A stretch of DNA of 64,000 bases from Symbiodinium natans. Taxonomy: Eukaryota; Sar; Dinophyceae; Suessiales; Symbiodiniaceae. The stretch lies in the NCBI GenBank assembly GCA_905221605.1, contig CAJNDS010002424.1, positions 893,709 through 957,708 on the forward strand. Direction: 5' to 3'. The notes under the pieces are model-generated. The model did not search any database. It worked only from the letters and a program-made list of their open reading frames with translations, and was not told where the DNA came from. Within the stretch, counting starts at the first letter, position 1. Every line of letters begins with the position of its first letter. Below, piece by piece: positions 54,290-64,000 of the stretch. The position numbers and the translations under genes were made by a program.

Positions 54290-57200
54290 ATGGCAGCTGG
54301 AAAGTACCAGATTCTCTTCGCGGCGCTGATCATTGCCCTGTGCTGGACAAGTAGTGTTCCATCCTCAGCTCTGCTTCATTCCCTGGCCCCTGGTTCTTAG
54401 TAGGGAATCAGGGAATTAGGGTCCTTCCTATACCGATATATATATATATATATATATAAGTATGTATACCCTTTAAGGGACTACGTAGGGCAGCTCGTTC
54501 CGTCATTCCCGACTAAGAACCAGCCTGTTCAAACAAGCCTAGGCAAGCCGGAGTTCCATACTACTCAGACCCCTGGGAGGGTGCAAAAACTAGAGCCCCC
54601 AAATGGTACCCTATACTACTATTGGGTCAATTTTTAAGGAACCCTCAAGGGGATCTATTTTGTGGATCCTCCCAGGAGCCTGGGTACATGCTTACTCAAC
54701 CCTAAACCCTAAACCCTAAACCCAAGCTCCAGGACTCGAGCGTCATGCGTGCTGTTTATCGTGGGTGCATGACAGCCTCACTGAGAGAGCGGTTTTTGTG
54801 AGCAAGATCCTCAGGTCTTCACAGTGAAGCTGCTCCAGGAGTGTGTATTTAGGGTTTAGGGTTTAGGGTTTAGGGATACCTGTGCATGGCGAGAAACGGC
54901 AGAGATCTTCACATGCAGCGGACTTGTTGTCACAGATCTACAATGCAATCTCTTGCCGCCTCCTCCAGCATTTCGCGCCTGCAAGGAGAGATGTGACTTC
55001 AAGAAGCTCGGCTGGATGCAAGTGGGCTCGGCTCGAGGTCGCGTGTGCCCTAAACCTTAGCCCTGGTAGTCCCTAAAGCCCAGGAAGCCTTATCTGCTCA
55101 CCTACCTGCATGAGCTGGCTCTTTTGGCTGCCGCGGCCCCTCGGCCTGAGGACGAGGATCATCTTGTCCACGGAGACCTGCTTCACATTTGAACACACCC
55201 CCCGAGCCCGAATGTCTTGTTTCCCAGTCCGCCGAAAACTTAAGTTTCTTGCCTCTTGCTAGCAGAACGCGTGAGGATCCTACGTCCTACAGTTGACCTG
55301 TGGACAGAAGCCCTGTACCTCTTTTGCATACCCTCAGTTCTGCATAGCAATGCCAAGACACTTTGTGACCATCACATGTCCATAAGTGTATACACATTGA
55401 CGGGGCTGATCTTCGTGACAAGCTCACAAGTGAAAACCCTTCTTGTCTACTTGCCAAAGGCTCTTATGCCAGAGATGTCCTCCCCATATTCGTGTATATA
55501 CTTGGTGTCCCCCTTGGGACACCAATCAGAAACGGCCTACCTCGTACCCCTAAACTGGAACCCTAAAACCTAAACCCTGAACTTCCTGAACTACTGATCC
55601 TTAAGCAAAAGGCCCCTAAGCCCCAAACCCCCACCCGCAGACTGCTTGCACAAACCCCTAAACCGCCCCCTAAAACCGGTAGGGCCCAAAACCCTCAACC
55701 CCAGCAACCCAGGTGCCCTTCGCCGCCTGCGGCTATCGCCGCAGGCTCTGGGCCGCAGCGCGGCCGCTGCTGTGGCGGGGAGGGGCGTCTCGGGTGCCCA
55801 GGGAGCTCTGAAGGTTCAAACCCTCTAAACGCCTCCAAAAGCCGACTTGGAGGTTTATGGTACTTATGAACCAATCATACCTGTGCTTATAACCCAAATA
55901 ATAGCCATGTTGGGGCACTGAAGGGGCTTTTAAGTTGGGTTATAAGTACAGTTATAGTTGGTTAAGAAGTACCCCTGCAATCCCAAGCTCGAAACCTTAA
56001 CTCTTGAGGGCCTAAAGCCCTGTGTTAGCAAATGTCAACCACCCTCTCTCCACCCTAAACCCTAAACCCTAAACCCTAAACCCTAAACCCTAAACCCTAA
56101 ACCCTAAACCCTAAACCCTAAACCCTAAACCCTAAACCCTAAACCCTAAACCCTAAACCTAAACCCCAAGCCTAAAGTCCGACACCTTATAAATCCTGTA
56201 GCTGATGGGTGTGGTTCCTCTCCACCTCATGGGTTCCCCTACTACCCCCCCCCCCCCCCGCTTTACAACCCCCGCAGGTTCCCCCCCCATGATAAAGGCG
56301 ATTGAGGGATAATGAAGCTTAATTAAGGCTTTTTAAGGGGGGAACCAAGGAAAGGTACTATGAAGGGGGTACTATGAAGGGGGTAGTAGTGAAACCCATG
56401 ACTACGGTGAACTCACGCTGTTGGAATCCAAGGGCATGGGGCTGCTGGCCTTCGGCGGCCGGTCGAATTTTGGGGGGGGCTTTGGTGTTTTGGAAGCCCG
56501 AAATCCTAGACCCTATACCCTAAACTTCCTAAACCCTAAGCCCTTGTAATTTAGGGAGGGCCGGCTATGTTTTCTGGATCCTCGTGCTTCGAGGGCGTGT
56601 GGTTTGTCAATGGACTTATGTTAGCAGAGAGGAAGAACCCTAAACCCTAACCCTAAACCCTAAATCCTAAACCTAGGGCGTTCTGAGGATTTGAGGACTT
56701 TGGGGCGTTTAAACCCCTTAACCTAGGGCCGAAGGAGGATTTGAGGGCTTTTGAAGCTGTTAGGGATTTCATGGGTGAGGGTTCAGCGAACCCCGAGACC
56801 CTAAACCTCTGTGCAACGTCGGTCTCTTGAGTTGCAGTACATCGTCCCACACCCACGAAAGTCGTGATACTTACGAAAAAGTCGACCTGCGCAACGAGTT
56901 CCGATGCTTTTGCTGGCGTAAATAGCTTTTGGACTTTGAGCCCAGGAGCCAACATCTCCTTCACTGCAGCGCTTGTCCTGACGACTGCAAGTTCTGCGAT
57001 GACCCTGGAGTCCCCTGCCCAGTGTAGCCTTGCGCGTCACGGTGCGTCGCTGCGTCGGCAATCCCCTCCCCCTTATTTTACCCCCCCCCCACCCCCCAAA
57101 CATGAAATGCTCCCATTATAGTCCAGTGTACGGTACGGGGAATCTGCAATATGAGGCCCCCAGAATAGTTCCATTATAGTGCGTGGGGAATTTATAGTAC

Positions 57201-59709
57201 AGTCGGATCCAGTCCATGCCGACTCAGGCAGCTGACGCCCGTCTTCATCGCAGGAGCCTCCGGGGGCGATGGGCGCGAGGGGTCCGGCTCGTTCAGTCGG
57301 ATCAGGGCTTAGGGTTTGGGGCTTGGGGTTTAGGGTTCAGGGTTTAGTCACCTAAATCCCGTAATGCCAGTTAAGGCCCTGTTTAGTTGCCTTCTGCTTC
57401 GGTGAGGACTGTCCTTCTTCTTCCTGCATGAGAGATATCGACCCTGCCAGCTCCTTTGGCTGGTGGTGGCCATCGCGGGCTCCGTGGTCACGGCCCGGAG
57501 TGATCTCAAGGATCAGAGCTGGATGTTAAGAAGCGAAGTTGGCGTAAAACCCTCTGAACATATTCCTAAACAAGATCCCTATATGTTGTATGGAAGATAT
57601 GTATAAAATCGTCGGACAAGGCTGCATCAAGCCCTAAGCCCGCAAGCTTCCTAAAAGCTGGATTGCAACCCTAGGGCCCCTTGGAAAAAGCCGCCCCTCC
57701 TCTCCAACCCTAAACCCTAAAGCCGAAAATCTCAATCTGGTTGAAGTGTGTCAGGGGTTAACAGAGGTTGACTGTTAGGTCTTAGGGCTTATACAGCCGC
57801 CGCAACTCCCCTTTCACAGCCCCCTCCCAAAGCTCCTGAAGAGCGGCCCCTCTGCTTAGACGCCCTCAGCCCCAAGCCCTAAAGCCCCTTAAGCCCAAAA
57901 CCCTAAAGCCCAAAAAAACAAAAGCCCTAAAACCCTCAAAACCCTAAGAACCCTACAAAACCCAAAGCCCTAGAAACCCTCAAAAGCCCAAACAAAAACT
58001 AAAAACAAACCCTAAAAGCCTTCAAAAGTCCTAAAAAACCCAAATAATCCCTAAACCCTAGCCCTAAAAGACCTAAAGCCCTAGAACCCTAAACCCTAGC
58101 CCTAAACCCCAAACCCTAAACCCTAAACCCTAAACCCTAGACCCTAGACCCTAGATCCCTAAGCCCTAAAAGTCCTAAAAAGCCCTGAAAAGCCCTACAA
58201 CAAGCCCTAAAAGCCCCATTCAGGAGTGCCATGGAGGGGCCTGCGCTGCCTCCCAGCCTCTCTTGGGCGATCTCCTGGTCGTGGCTGGGGTGCGTGTTTG
58301 GGGTTATAGGGTTTTATAGGGTTTTGGGGTTTTATTTCAGGGTTGAATAGGGTTATAGGGTTTTGGGGTTTTGGGTTTTGGCTTTTAGGGGTTTAGGGGT
58401 TAGGGTTTAGGGTTCAGGGTTCAGGGTTATAGGGTTTTGGGGTTTCGGGTTTGGCTTTTAGGGGTTTAGGGTTTAGGGTTCAGGGTTATAGGGTTTTGGG
58501 GTTTTGGCTTTTGGGTTTTAGGGGTTAGGGTTTAGGGTTCAGGGTTGAGGTAGGTAGGCAGGTAGGTAGGGGTGAGGGAGGGAGGCAGGCAGGTAGGTAG
58601 AGGTGTGTGTGTGTGTACATGTAGGTTTACGGTTTATAGGGTATGGTTAGCTGTAATGGGTTCGGGGGTTGGTTGCAGGGTTTTGAGGGGAAATCTGAGG
58701 TGGTCACCTGTATCACGGCCGCCCTTTACATGGTGCTCTTCAAGCTCATCTTCGCCCAGGGCTGCAACTGGCAGACCTTCTTCACCTACTTCATGGTGAA
58801 AGGCATGGCTGTGGCCATCATAGGAGGGCTTGGCCTGCTTCTATATCCCCCTTGGGATTTTTTGTTATTTTTTGTTTATATAAAACCCAAGAGCATATTA
58901 AACAACATTATTTTTCTTGAGGTTCTAAGGGGGAGTCCAGGCTTTGCCTGCCTTCATCCCAGCTTGGACTTCCCAAAGGGGCGGATGGGTGGAAGTACCT
59001 CTCCATCAACATGGTCACAAATATCGCCTTCAACTTGTCCTTGGCCTGGGGCATCTTTGTCATAGTTGCGTAACATGCTACATCTTTTAAGGGTGCTTAA
59101 ACCCAACAAGGAATAGAATTCCATGTTTTTTAAAATACTCTCCCAACCATGAGATAGGCATGCTGGTGGTCTCTCCTTTGGCCTGCCGGCTCTTCGTGCT
59201 CCTCGGCCTCCCGCTCTCGCTCCTCCTCGACTCGGCTCCTTGCTAGCCCAGTAGTACCCTCTTCCCTTTTTTTGGTTCTGGGTTCCCGTAAAAACAAGAA
59301 CCAACCCCAAGAAAGGGTGCCCTTACGGTAAGATGGTTACTGGGCTAGCAAGGCTCTTGGGGTCGCCATCGTTTTCCAGCGTGTGCTCGGGGTGCTCCTG
59401 GTCACCTGCGGCGTGGCGGGCTTTGAGGCCTCCACGGGCAAGGGGAAGCCCGAGCCCTCAACGGACCTGGAGGTCGAGAACGTGACCTCAGACGTCCGCG
59501 ACGAGGGCGAGGCCGAGTGCATTGCGAGCCCCCGGATCGCGGTGGAGGTCTCGGACGAGGTCTCCCAAAGTCAGACCTGCAGCGCGTCCTCGTCGTCGTC
59601 ACACGACGCGAGGCTGCAGGGCCCGGTCGTGTCGTCTTCCATCTTCTGCGTGCTGGCAACCAGCATTTGCTTGGGTGGATTCATCGTTGCAAGCCTTGGG
59701 GGAACCTGA
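54290..59709 (+). CDS. Drug/metabolite transporter superfamily membrane protein (SLC35/EamA-like)
   Basis: DMT/SLC35 proteins have about ten membrane helices and carry nucleotide sugars or other metabolites. Exons: 54290-54385 (ATG; YQILFAALIIALCWTSSV, first helix), 54524-54566 (SLGKPEFHT), then unassigned exons, about 57451-57520 (LLWLVVAIAGSVVTARSD), about 58224-58299 (LLGDLLVVAG), 58700-58832 (AALYMVLFKLIF, then FFTYFMVKGMAVAIIGG), 58979-59050 (GWKYLSINMVTNIAFNLSLA), 59158-59234 (VVSPLACRLFVLLGLPLSLL), 59353-59709 (FQRVLGVLLVTCGVAGFEAS, an acidic and Ser-rich stretch, a last hydrophobic segment, TGA). The GD-LL...ALYMVLFK block and the SP...LGLPLSLLLD...GVLLVTCGVAGF block are typical of the family. 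The last four exon joins keep frame exactly. The three introns between them and the first intron are introner-like elements with GC-AG ends. Substrate unknown. The middle (54567-57450) is not resolved; possible pieces near 54733, 54930, 55690 and 56960. Confidence 0.62.
54386..54523. mobile_element. Introner-like element, family D, forming intron 1 of the transporter gene
   Basis: Exon ends CATTCCCTG; intron starts GCCCCTGGTTCTTAGTAGGG and ends CCCGACTAAGAACCAG; the next exon starts CCTGTTC. TIRs CTGGTTCTTAGT-GGGAAT abut both splice sites, and the join is phase 0. The centre has TATATA and CCCTTTAAGGG. Confidence 0.85.
54567..54685. mobile_element. Introner-like element, family H, copy 2
   Basis: AGACCCCTGGGAGGGTGCAA at the left, GTGGATCCTCCCAGGAGCCT at the right; CCCCCAAATGGTACCCTATA and GGAACCCTCAAGGGGATC inside. 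It starts at the end of transporter exon 2. Confidence 0.85.
55845..55974. mobile_element. Introner-like element, family F, copy 2
   Basis: ACTTGGAGGTTTATGGTACT and GTTAAGAAGTACCCC are the ends; TGTGCTTATAACCCAA pairs with TTGGGTTATAAGTACAG. Same order as 38234-38369. Confidence 0.8.
56052..56166 (+). repeat. CCCTAAA telomere-type array
   Basis: About sixteen near-perfect units between two introner-like elements within the transporter gene. Confidence 0.97.
56228..56400. mobile_element. Introner-like inverted-repeat element, family R
   Basis: CATGGGTTCCCCTACTACCC at the left pairs with GGGTAGTAGTGAAACCCATG at the right. GGTTCCCCCC faces GGGGGGAACC inside. The 13-base GAAGGGGGTACTAT motif is repeated near the right end. 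Confidence 0.75.
58841..58936 (+). mobile_element. Introner-like element, family G, copy 4, in an intron of the transporter gene
   Basis: CTATATCCCCCTTGGGATTT, GTTTATATAAAACCCAAGAG and GAGGTTCTAAGGGGGAGT. GGCTTGGCCTGC (58827) and GGCTTTGCCTGC (58940) flank it directly. The intron 58833-58978 (GC-AG) joins CTTG to GGGCGGAT in frame. Confidence 0.82.
59051..59157. mobile_element. Introner-like element, family J, forming a complete transporter intron
   Basis: The intron starts GCATCTTTGTCATAGTTG and ends CCCAACCATGAGATAG, with GGCAT at both junctions. GC-AG ends. The join TGGG|GCATGC gives LAWGMLVVSP in frame. TIRs TCATAGTTG and CAACCATGA. The other copy is at 13066. Confidence 0.87.
59235..59352. 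mobile_element. Introner-like element, family I, forming a complete transporter intron
   Basis: CTTGCTAGCCCAGTA and TACTGGGCTAGCAAG are perfect 15-base inverted ends. The intron GCTCCTTGC...AGCAAG joins GACTCG to GCTCTT in phase 0 (LLLDS|ALGV). A near-duplicate GGCTCCTT/GGCTCTTG lies at the two edges. Confidence 0.9.
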
Positions 59710-60850
59710 CTTTTTTCAATGCGAACACAGATGCGTGTGTCAGTTCGAACACCAACCATTGCCGTCCACTTCCTGCTTAGTGTCCCCCGATCGTGTGCAG
59801 GCAGCTTGCAAAGCCACCTTCTTTGCTTTGGGTGCAACGTCATCCTCTCACGCCGTCTTGCATTGTTCAGCGGAGTGCTTGATCGAAAACCAGCATCGCG
59901 ACGCGCTGAAGCCCTAAGCCGTAAGCTTTGAAACGTAACTTCGATTCCTGAGCTCAGCCCTATATCTACATCCTCACATCCCAACGCCCAAAACCCTTTA
60001 AAAAGGGCGTTTTGAAGATTGGACCCCTGCCCAGTGCGGCTCCGTTGAACATGTTTGTCCTGCTCTCTCGTGCCCATCCAGGTTTCACGACCGATGAGCC
60101 TGGCACCTACCGATTTTCGATCATTCCAGGCTTCAGGGTTTGGGGTTCACGCTTTGCAGCGTGGGCTTACATAGAAGGGTTTGGGTTCTGATGCTCGACA
60201 GCCCTGCATGAGATCTTTGGGAAGGCTCGCTCAAAGTCCCCGAAAACGGTCCGCTGCAAGTTGAGGGGGTTCGTTAACACTCAAATCATTTACTTGGGTG
60301 TAATTTTGACATGCTATTTCGTGTTCGTCATTGTCGTTTATTATCAAACCGTTGTTTTTACAACGTTTTTCAGTCGAAGCTTCTTTTCGTCTCCGCCATT
60401 CTTTGGATAAATAGCTTCAAAGGGCATCTTGTTCTTCAAATAATTCCCAACAACAGGGATCCGACAGTAAGACTCCCTCCTCCCCACCTCTGAGGCAGAC
60501 AAGCTGGGGATCCGAGACCCTCCTCCTCCGTCCGGGACACCTCATCAGGAGGCGGGGGATCACTGACATGGCGTGGCGTGGAAGTTTCTTCCATGAGGCT
60601 TTGGTGGAAGGGCGTATTATCGGGCTTAGAGGGTTCAGTTTAGAGGGCTCCAGGCTGTCGTCACGGGAAGAGCAGACGCGCGTAGCTTGCAGCATTTTTC
60701 GTGTCATTGTCGTCCACCCGCAGAAGCGTACCAAAGCCGTGTGACCCCTTATACGAGGATGGGCTTTTCGGCCCTTTCATCATTCTCATCCCCAGAATCA
60801 GCCTCACACAGGGCCTTTTTGGCCTTTTTGATAGGGGTTAGGGGGTTTAG
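59710..60850. other. 3' flank of the transporter gene and spacer
   Basis: No coding pattern or repeat array is convincing. ORFs on both strands at 59719-60077 and 60417-60734 overlap each other and show no family motif. Confidence 0.4.
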
Positions 60851-60955
60851 GGTTTAGGCTATAGGGTTTTAGGGTTTTAGGGTTTTAGGGTTTTAGGGTT
60901 TTAGGGTTTTAGGGTTTTAGGGTTTAGGGTTTAGGGTTTGAGTTTGGGGTTTAGG
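60850..60955 (+). repeat. TTTTAGGG 8-bp variant array
   Basis: Eight homogeneous TTTTAGGG units followed by three canonical TTTAGGG units. Confidence 0.96.
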
Positions 60956-61004
60956 GGTATAGTCGCCCCATGCTGGTAAGTTTCCCTGGAGGGCCCCAAG
61001 CCAA

Positions 61005-61800
61005 GGCTGCATCCGAACGAGGATCCCCTCAGAGCCTTCGAGCTTGCCCAGCGCGCCGGCTGGTTGCAGTACTATCTACAATTTAGTCGTTAATCTACAA
61101 TATGTAAAATCTGAAATATATACAATAATATATATATATATATATGTCTGTATATATATATATAGTGTATAGTACATTCACTACAATATGCAATACACAA
61201 TACACAATACACAATACACAATACACAATATACAATATACAATATAATATATAGCGATAATATGCAATATCAAATACATAGTATACATGTCAATGGCGAA
61301 TTTTGGAGTTTAAGCTGAGTTGCGGAAAGGCATCTTGTGAAGAGGGGCCGCTCATGATCCTACTCGACATGCGTTGTACCACCGCTTCCTTCAGTAAAGG
61401 ACCTGTGGGATGCCACAGAGGTATGTGAAGCATACCCCAACCATGCTTGCAGCTCCATATGTGGGGGGTTTACGACAATAGGGAACCCCTAAAACAGACC
61501 CCAAATAGTAGGATTCCTTTGTAAGAAGGACCCCAATAAGGTACCCTAAACCCTAAACCCTAAACCCTACACCCTAAACCCTAAACCCTAAACCCTAAAC
61601 CCCCATGTGTTGACACAAGGCTGCAGATGGCGCAGCTTGGCTGCCCGATCCAGAGGCCGCCCCACAGTTTCAGGGTTTGGGGCTTAGGTTTTAGGGTTTA
61701 GGTTTAGGGTGCTTGGAGGGCTGCTTCTGATTATTACCCTTGTGATGATTGATTGACTGATTGACTATGACTAGTACTACTGCTGCTACTACTACAGTCG

Positions 61801-61876
<76 letters not shown>

Positions 61877-61948
61877 ACACCACTACGAGTACTAGTACTA
61901 GTCTCCTCCTCTTCCTCCTCCTCCTCCTCCCTCCTCCTCCTCCTCCTC

Positions 61949-61980
<32 letters not shown>

Positions 61981-62863
61981 AATATTGCTACTACTGCTAC
62001 TGTTGCTACTACTGCTACTATTACTACTACTGCTAGTGCGAACACCATTACTTTGCGATTACTGTTGCTTTTACGGCTTACGGTCTCTGTCACAACTAAT
62101 ACTCCTGTAGGTACTTGAACTCTTACGATTCCTCGTGCTAATACTTCTTCAAGTCTTGGTGAAAGTTGAAGTGTCCCAAGTAAATTCAGAGGGAACAGAG
62201 GTTTTGCAATGATAGTGCACAAGAGATAGAGGTTTCGCTGACCAGTTCGATGGCCATGACATTTACAGTTACAGTTGTTATTTCTAGTACTATTCTTATT
62301 GTTATTACAATCACTTGCTGTTCTTATGGCTACTGCAATTACTATTACAGCCTTTGCTCATTCTTATTGCTAGTGCTCTTACTCTTGTGAGTTTTTCGAA
62401 TGCTGTTGCATGTTGTTAGATTTTGATGCCTTTACGAATAAAGTTAGTAGAAGTGTCACTAGTACAGTTGCTGTTACTACTGCGATCTACTACTCATACG
62501 ATTGCTGTTCTCATTTGTACTCGTTTCTTTGCTCGCACTCGTATTGGTATTATTCTCATAGTGTATATCAATATGTATGCTCCGACCTGCAGGAGATGGT
62601 CCCGCAAATTCCCCGCGGGCTTCTCCTGCTGGCCCGCACCGGGCTCAGCTGGACCAGAAACAAGAGAGGCCTGGTCCCACAGCTATGTCTGCCACTAGTA
62701 ATTCCCAACACAGAAGCACACTCTGGTGACTTGTGGTCCATCGTACTGGAGAGATTGTCAAGTTTGAAAGAGTTGTCGCGACAGTTGCCATCCGTTGAGC
62801 GCCAGAGGTCTTCAATGCCTGGATCATCCGTCTGCCGTGAGCATGCCGGCTCTCCTGGAAGTT
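61005..62863 (+). CDS. Possible exons of an unrecognised gene
   Basis: Candidate pieces in the + strand: about 61011-61070 (EDPLRAFELAQRAGWLQY), about 61620-61670 (ADGAAWLPDPEAAPQ, after CCCTAAA repeats) and 62593-62660 (EMVPQIPRGLLLLARTGLSW, after TGCAG). Each has an acceptor-like AG and coding-like composition. No family recognised and no continuity shown. Confidence 0.25.
61463..61546. mobile_element. Introner-like element, family C, copy 7
   Basis: GGGGGGTTTACGACAATAGG, GACCCCAAATAGTAGGATTC, AAGAAGGACCCCAA and GGTACCC, running straight into CCCTAAA repeats. The right arm has been replaced. Confidence 0.65.
61737..62035 (+). repeat. (CTA)n/(CTC)n/(CTG)n microsatellite
   Basis: CTA repeats at 61795-61875, CTC at 61900-61950, CTG at 61950-61980, then degenerate CTA. 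Minus-strand Val/Ala/Gly/Arg ORF is an artefact. Degenerate (ATT/ACT)-type sequence continues to about 62570. Confidence 0.96.
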
Positions 62864-62869
62864 GAAGAG

Positions 62870-64000
62870 GCCTTATGGGTGATGGGCTGATGACGGCTAC
62901 TGGGCCCGGATGGGCCCGGCAAGATGGGGAAGCAGTTCTGATGAATACACCAGACACTTTGTCACGCATGTCTGAGAGTCGCGTGCTGCGCGCTTGTTGG
63001 GGGAGAGTCGAGTGGTCCCTCAGCAGCTGCGGGGTTGGCGATGCTTCTGTCGTGGAAACTGGGCACAGCAGGTCTGTCGGCGTTGCCCATGGATGCAAGC
63101 AGCAGAGGACAACTGGGATCATGCTTGGAAGCTGCAGCGCTTCGATCCCTCCTCATTTCCCCATTCGAAGCCTGCAACCACGAAGCACCCCCCCCCCCTA
63201 AAAAAAAACAAACAAATAAAATAGTCCAAGTTAATGCCGCGTGGAATTAGCCGCAGCCCTAAACTGCATTCTCTATGCTAAATGTTTTAAAGAATTTAAA
63301 GCCCGACACGCTAAAGCCTAAACACGATCAGGAGGATGGGAGCGATGAGGCTCCGGATCCTTGTCTGGCTGCGCATATGTTCGGAAGAGCCTGAGAATCT
63401 TGATTTGGGGAGACCCTTTATAGGGGATTATCCAGGGCACTGTTGGGGTTGCATCGGGTTATCTGGGGGTTAAACAGGGCATTGTAGGTTCTTTTTTGAA
63501 TAACAGGTATTTAGATCAGCTACCGTTTTGGCTTTGGGAGTGGTTACGTCTTCATGCTCAATGACGAGGTTTAGGGTGTATGGTTGCTGTCTATCACCGG
63601 AACTGAGTCTAGGGCTGGTCACTGGGCTGACGCGACAGGAGAAAGTTCTGGTGGACGACCGCCCGAAACCTGGTCAGATTCTCCCATCAGCCCTCAGATG
63701 GACATGGGAGAGGGGGGCGGGTTAAGCTGGAACAGCAAAGAGCAAAGAAGCTGCTTTTGCTGGATTTGGGGATGTTTTCGGGGTTGCCAGTGAGGAGTTC
63801 TCAGAATTTTGGTGGGACTGCCCCAAAAGGCCTCAAAATCCCCCAAACAACCCTAAACCCCTAAAAGCCCCTAAGCCAAACAAAGCCGTGATCTTCAAAC
63901 CCAAGAACCCTGAACCATAAGCCCTAAACTCTAAACCCTTTGACCCCTAAACCCTTTAAGTCCTTAACCCTTCAAGCCCTAACCACCCAAGCAAAACGCT
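62870..64000. other. Spacer with overlapping uncalled ORFs
   Basis: ORFs on both strands at 62568-63250 overlap and lack family motifs. A poly-C/poly-A patch is at 63187-63220. A GGGGATTATC/GGGTTATCTGGGGGTT patch at 63415-63490 resembles introner debris. CCCTAAA-type sequence returns at 63850. Confidence 0.35.

Overview
This window looks like nuclear DNA of a photosynthetic dinoflagellate, probably a Suessiales- or Prorocentrum-like species. This rests on exon-by-exon reading; no database search was possible. Four things point there. A nuclear multi-exon gene encodes the plastid enzyme geranylgeranyl reductase (ChlP). Leaders are Ala/Val-rich and resemble plastid-targeting sequences. Many introns begin with GC instead of GT and sit between (A)AG|G exon edges. 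Introns are packed with TTTAGGG telomere-type repeats and short inverted-repeat elements resembling introners. All genes I can support lie on the + strand, in one direction. Most long ORFs are repeat artefacts; real coding sequence is in short exons of about 30 to 360 nt, apart from the 789-nt last exon of chlP.

Layout: (1) 536-5070, chlP, 11 exons. (2) 5071-7750, a spacer with CTA and CT microsatellites. (3) 7754-10267, a small gene with a plastid/thylakoid-type leader, function unknown. (4) 10365-10822, a GC-rich minisatellite. (5) 10858 to about 50990, a very long M16 (insulysin/IDE-type) metallopeptidase gene with at least 35 candidate exons. (6) Inside one 9.88-kb intron of that gene (32262-42141) lies a second multi-exon gene, about 32996-41000, on the same strand; it encodes an unrecognised protein with several membrane segments. 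(7) About 52293-53803, exons of an unrecognised gene. (8) 54290-59709, a drug/metabolite-transporter superfamily (SLC35-like) membrane protein. (9) 59710-64000, sparse candidate exons, a long CTA/CTC microsatellite and ordinary spacer.

The most striking feature is the intron architecture. Downstream of exons the repeat usually reads TTTAGGG; upstream of the next exon it usually reads CCCTAAA. Many pre-mRNA introns would therefore carry complementary arms next to their two splice sites. Where this arrangement is missing, an intron often carries a 75-175 bp terminal-inverted-repeat element instead. At least a dozen such families occur, several with copies in different genes. In the transporter gene, three introns are little more than such an element with GC-AG ends and preserved reading frame.

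The genes do not form an operon or pathway. Their shared property is how their introns are built.
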